From JBGOUJ01 sp041477005 (lineage in GTDB: Bacteria > Acidobacteriota > Terriglobia > Bryobacterales > JACQDG01): a DNA stretch of 6,132 bases. Positions 5,466 to 6,132 of the stretch are shown here, piece by piece. Every line of letters starts with the position of its first letter. Position 1 is the first letter of the stretch. The notes under the pieces are model-generated. The model was not told the DNA's origin. It made no database searches and was given only the letters and a program-made list of their open reading frames with translations. The position numbers were made by a program, and so were the translations under genes. The DNA is taken from positions 1-6,132 of the forward strand of contig JBGOUJ010000470.1 in NCBI GenBank assembly GCA_041477005.1. The letters are read 5' to 3'.

Positions 5466-5472
5466 TATAATA
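5466..5472. promoter_or_regulatory. shared divergent -10 element (TATAAT / TATTAT)
   Basis: TATAAT on the plus strand (5466-5471) overlaps TATTAT on the minus strand (5472-5467). Exactly seven bases separate the plus element from the Uma2-remnant ATG at 5479, and seven separate the minus element from the DUF1080 ATG at 5459. Transcripts starting the usual 7 nt after each -10 would begin at the A of the start codon and so be leaderless. No good -35 hexamer was found on either strand at 16-18 bp. AGGAG directly abuts the Uma2 ATG, too close to serve as a normal ribosome site. Confidence 0.4.
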
Positions 5473-5478
5473 CAGGAG

Positions 5479-5565
5479 ATGAGCACGGCTGCCGCTTTGC
5501 TGACGGTAGACGACTTTCTCCGGCTCCCCGAGAAGGTGGACGTCAAGCAGGTGAGAATCAAGTAA
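5479..5565 (+). pseudogene. 5' remnant of a Uma2-family nuclease gene
   Basis: ATG 5479 opens a 28-codon frame ending in TAA at 5563-5565. The peptide starts MSTAAALLTVDDFLRLPEK. This matches the very typical N-terminus of Uma2 (DUF820) family proteins, restriction-endonuclease-fold proteins of about 180-200 aa usually beginning M(S/T)-x-x-LTV-EEFL-x-LP. After LPEKVDVKQ the usual K-R-x-E-L-I-x-GE block is not recognisable in this frame or the other two, and the catalytic core is missing. Only the 5' end of the gene survives, truncated by deletion or recombination. It is divergent from the DUF1080 gene and shares the -10 region with it. A coincidental short frame is possible but unlikely given the motif. 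Confidence 0.65.
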
Positions 5566-5811
5566 TGAGTGGCAGATGTGGGCTTGTCGGAGCCACCTTC
5601 CACACACCCGAGCAGAGCCGATTGAACGTCAAACCCTCGGCCCGACGGAAGCTCGTTGCTGCTGGAGAGTAGCGACCAGATTCTCGAAGGCGGCGTCCGA
5701 AGCCGCTAAGGTGGATGTGAACCGTTCGCGTCGGCTGCGGCTTCTGGATGGTCTCGATCGGCTCTTTCCCTACGAGCACGTATTCGGTATCCTGTTGATG
5801 AGGGCTTGGCC
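5566..5811. other. unassigned stretch between the Uma2 remnant and the second toxin-antitoxin pair
   Basis: About 245 bases carry no gene I can support. The plus strand has an 87-codon frame (5576-5839) whose peptide shows no recognisable motif and overlaps the following gene. A minus frame at 5558-5779 is equally unconvincing. No continuation of Uma2 homology, tRNA, or insertion-sequence end was seen. This is probably decayed DNA plus the upstream region of the next gene. Confidence 0.5.
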
Positions 5812-6090
5812 ATGCCTAACAGTTGGGTGCACAGGGTAAGCGACCTCGCCCGGGAGGAACGGATACTCGTGGAGCGGTGGCTCGGCCGCGCCGTCTCGGA
5901 CGACGAGACCATCAGTCTCAACGCTTACAAGCCCCACCCCGCCCCGGTCGGTCCTGAGCGTGAGGCTCTTCGACGGGAGATCGTATCCCAGGCCCGTGAG
6001 ATTGGCTCGCGTGCTCAAGAGATCGGTGAAGAGGAAGCCGACGCCCTTGTGGACCAGGCGTTTGCCGAGATCCGTCGCAAACCCGCGTGA
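5812..6090 (+). CDS. putative antitoxin of a PIN-domain toxin
   Basis: The 92-aa product is highly charged. It begins MPNSWVHRVSDLAREERILVERWLGRAV, followed by DDETISLNAYKPHPAP at about 29-44. A strongly helical half, rich in Arg/Glu/Ala, closes the protein at 48-92 (EEEADALVDQAFAEIR). I do not recognise a named domain. It is called an antitoxin because its TGA overlaps, by GTGA, the start of a PIN-domain gene, the usual antitoxin-first arrangement, and because size and charge fit. Small proteins with an L-x-x-LLGR-x-x-x-DDE-x-(V/I)S-like start and a helical end are, to my knowledge, seen upstream of PIN genes. GAGGG at 5800-5804 lies 7 nt before ATG 5812, which favours this start over the in-frame TTG at 5806. 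It may both bind the toxin and repress the operon. Confidence 0.6.
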   Translation: MPNSWVHRVSDLAREERILVERWLGRAVSDDETISLNAYKPHPAPVGPEREALRREIVSQAREIGSRAQEIGEEEADALVDQAFAEIRRKPA

Positions 6091-6132
6091 GATTCACGCT
6101 GGATTTGAACATTCTCCTGGTTGCCTTCAATA
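6087..6132 (+). CDS. PIN-domain (VapC-like) toxin, N-terminus only, runs off the window
   Basis: GTG at 6087-6089 overlaps the stop of the preceding gene and opens a frame that runs to the window edge, giving VRFTLDLNILLVAFN. A beta-strand followed by LD-x-N-(I/V)-L near residues 5-10 is the first active-site strand of PIN-domain ribonucleases. The Asp (residue 6) would be the first metal ligand. The more common reading is LDTN, and here Thr is replaced by Leu. Overlap with an upstream small charged protein supports a type II toxin. Completeness cannot be judged because only 15 codons are inside the window. Confidence 0.7.
   Translation, partial: MRFTLDLNILLVAFN

Noticed and set aside
5460..5603. 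Upstream extension of the DUF1080 frame to 5603
   Set aside because: It would put 48 residues before a clear signal peptide and run through the Uma2 remnant; ATG 5459 is the better start.
5576..5839. 87-codon plus-strand frame
   Set aside because: No recognisable motif, and it overlaps the better supported antitoxin, which has its own ribosome site.
1..6132. CRISPR array, tRNA, rRNA, riboswitch or transposon ends
   Set aside because: I scanned for regular spacer-repeat spacing, cloverleaf ends, and inverted repeats with target duplications; none could be supported.

Overview
The window is high-GC DNA (roughly 65% by eye) from a Gram-negative bacterium. Three things recall Acidobacteriota, in particular Solibacter-like genomes: a TonB-dependent receptor with an N-terminal carboxypeptidase-regulatory-like domain, a DUF1080 (3-keto-disaccharide hydrolase) protein, and scattered PIN-type toxin-antitoxin genes and remnants. 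This assignment is inference from gene content; there is no rRNA or other marker in the window.

Left flank (1-843): a mosaic of gene remnants. A plus-strand reading frame enters from the left and stops at 128. It meets, on the minus strand, a short internal piece of an enolase-superfamily (mandelate racemase/galactonate dehydratase type) gene at about 114-263. Directly next to it is a degenerate, frameshifted vapC (PIN-domain toxin, 264-607), whose partner, a Phd/YefM-family antitoxin (604-843), looks intact. A nested palindrome upstream of the antitoxin start (846-872) is a good candidate autoregulatory operator.

Intergenic 844-1246: very GC-rich and without a credible gene. It holds two near-identical ~31-bp direct repeats about 69 bp apart. 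The second contains the -35 box of a promoter (TTAACT, 17 bp, TATTAT) for the next gene.

Centre (1247-5459): the three full-length genes. The 842-aa TonB-dependent receptor (1247-3775) and a SYLF/Ysc84-domain lipid-binding protein (3792-4475) form a tight two-gene operon, with a strong Shine-Dalgarno sequence running out of the receptor stop codon. Convergent to them is a secreted 308-aa DUF1080 protein (4533-5459, minus). The converging ends share a long GC-rich hairpin. A plausible reading is an outer-membrane uptake module beside a secreted sugar-acting hydrolase, but substrate and partnership are not shown by the sequence. The 5' end of the receptor gene contains degenerate heptamer repeats kept in one 7-bp register.

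Right flank (5460-6132): a TATAATA element sits exactly 7 nt from the start codons on both sides, the DUF1080 gene on the minus strand and a 28-codon remnant of a Uma2-family nuclease gene on the plus strand. After about 250 bp with no assignable gene comes a second apparent toxin-antitoxin pair: a 92-aa putative antitoxin (5812-6090) and the first 15 codons of a PIN-domain toxin running off the window (6087 onward). Both toxin-antitoxin pairs overlap by the same four bases, GTGA. No CRISPR array, tRNA, rRNA or insertion-sequence terminus was recognised.
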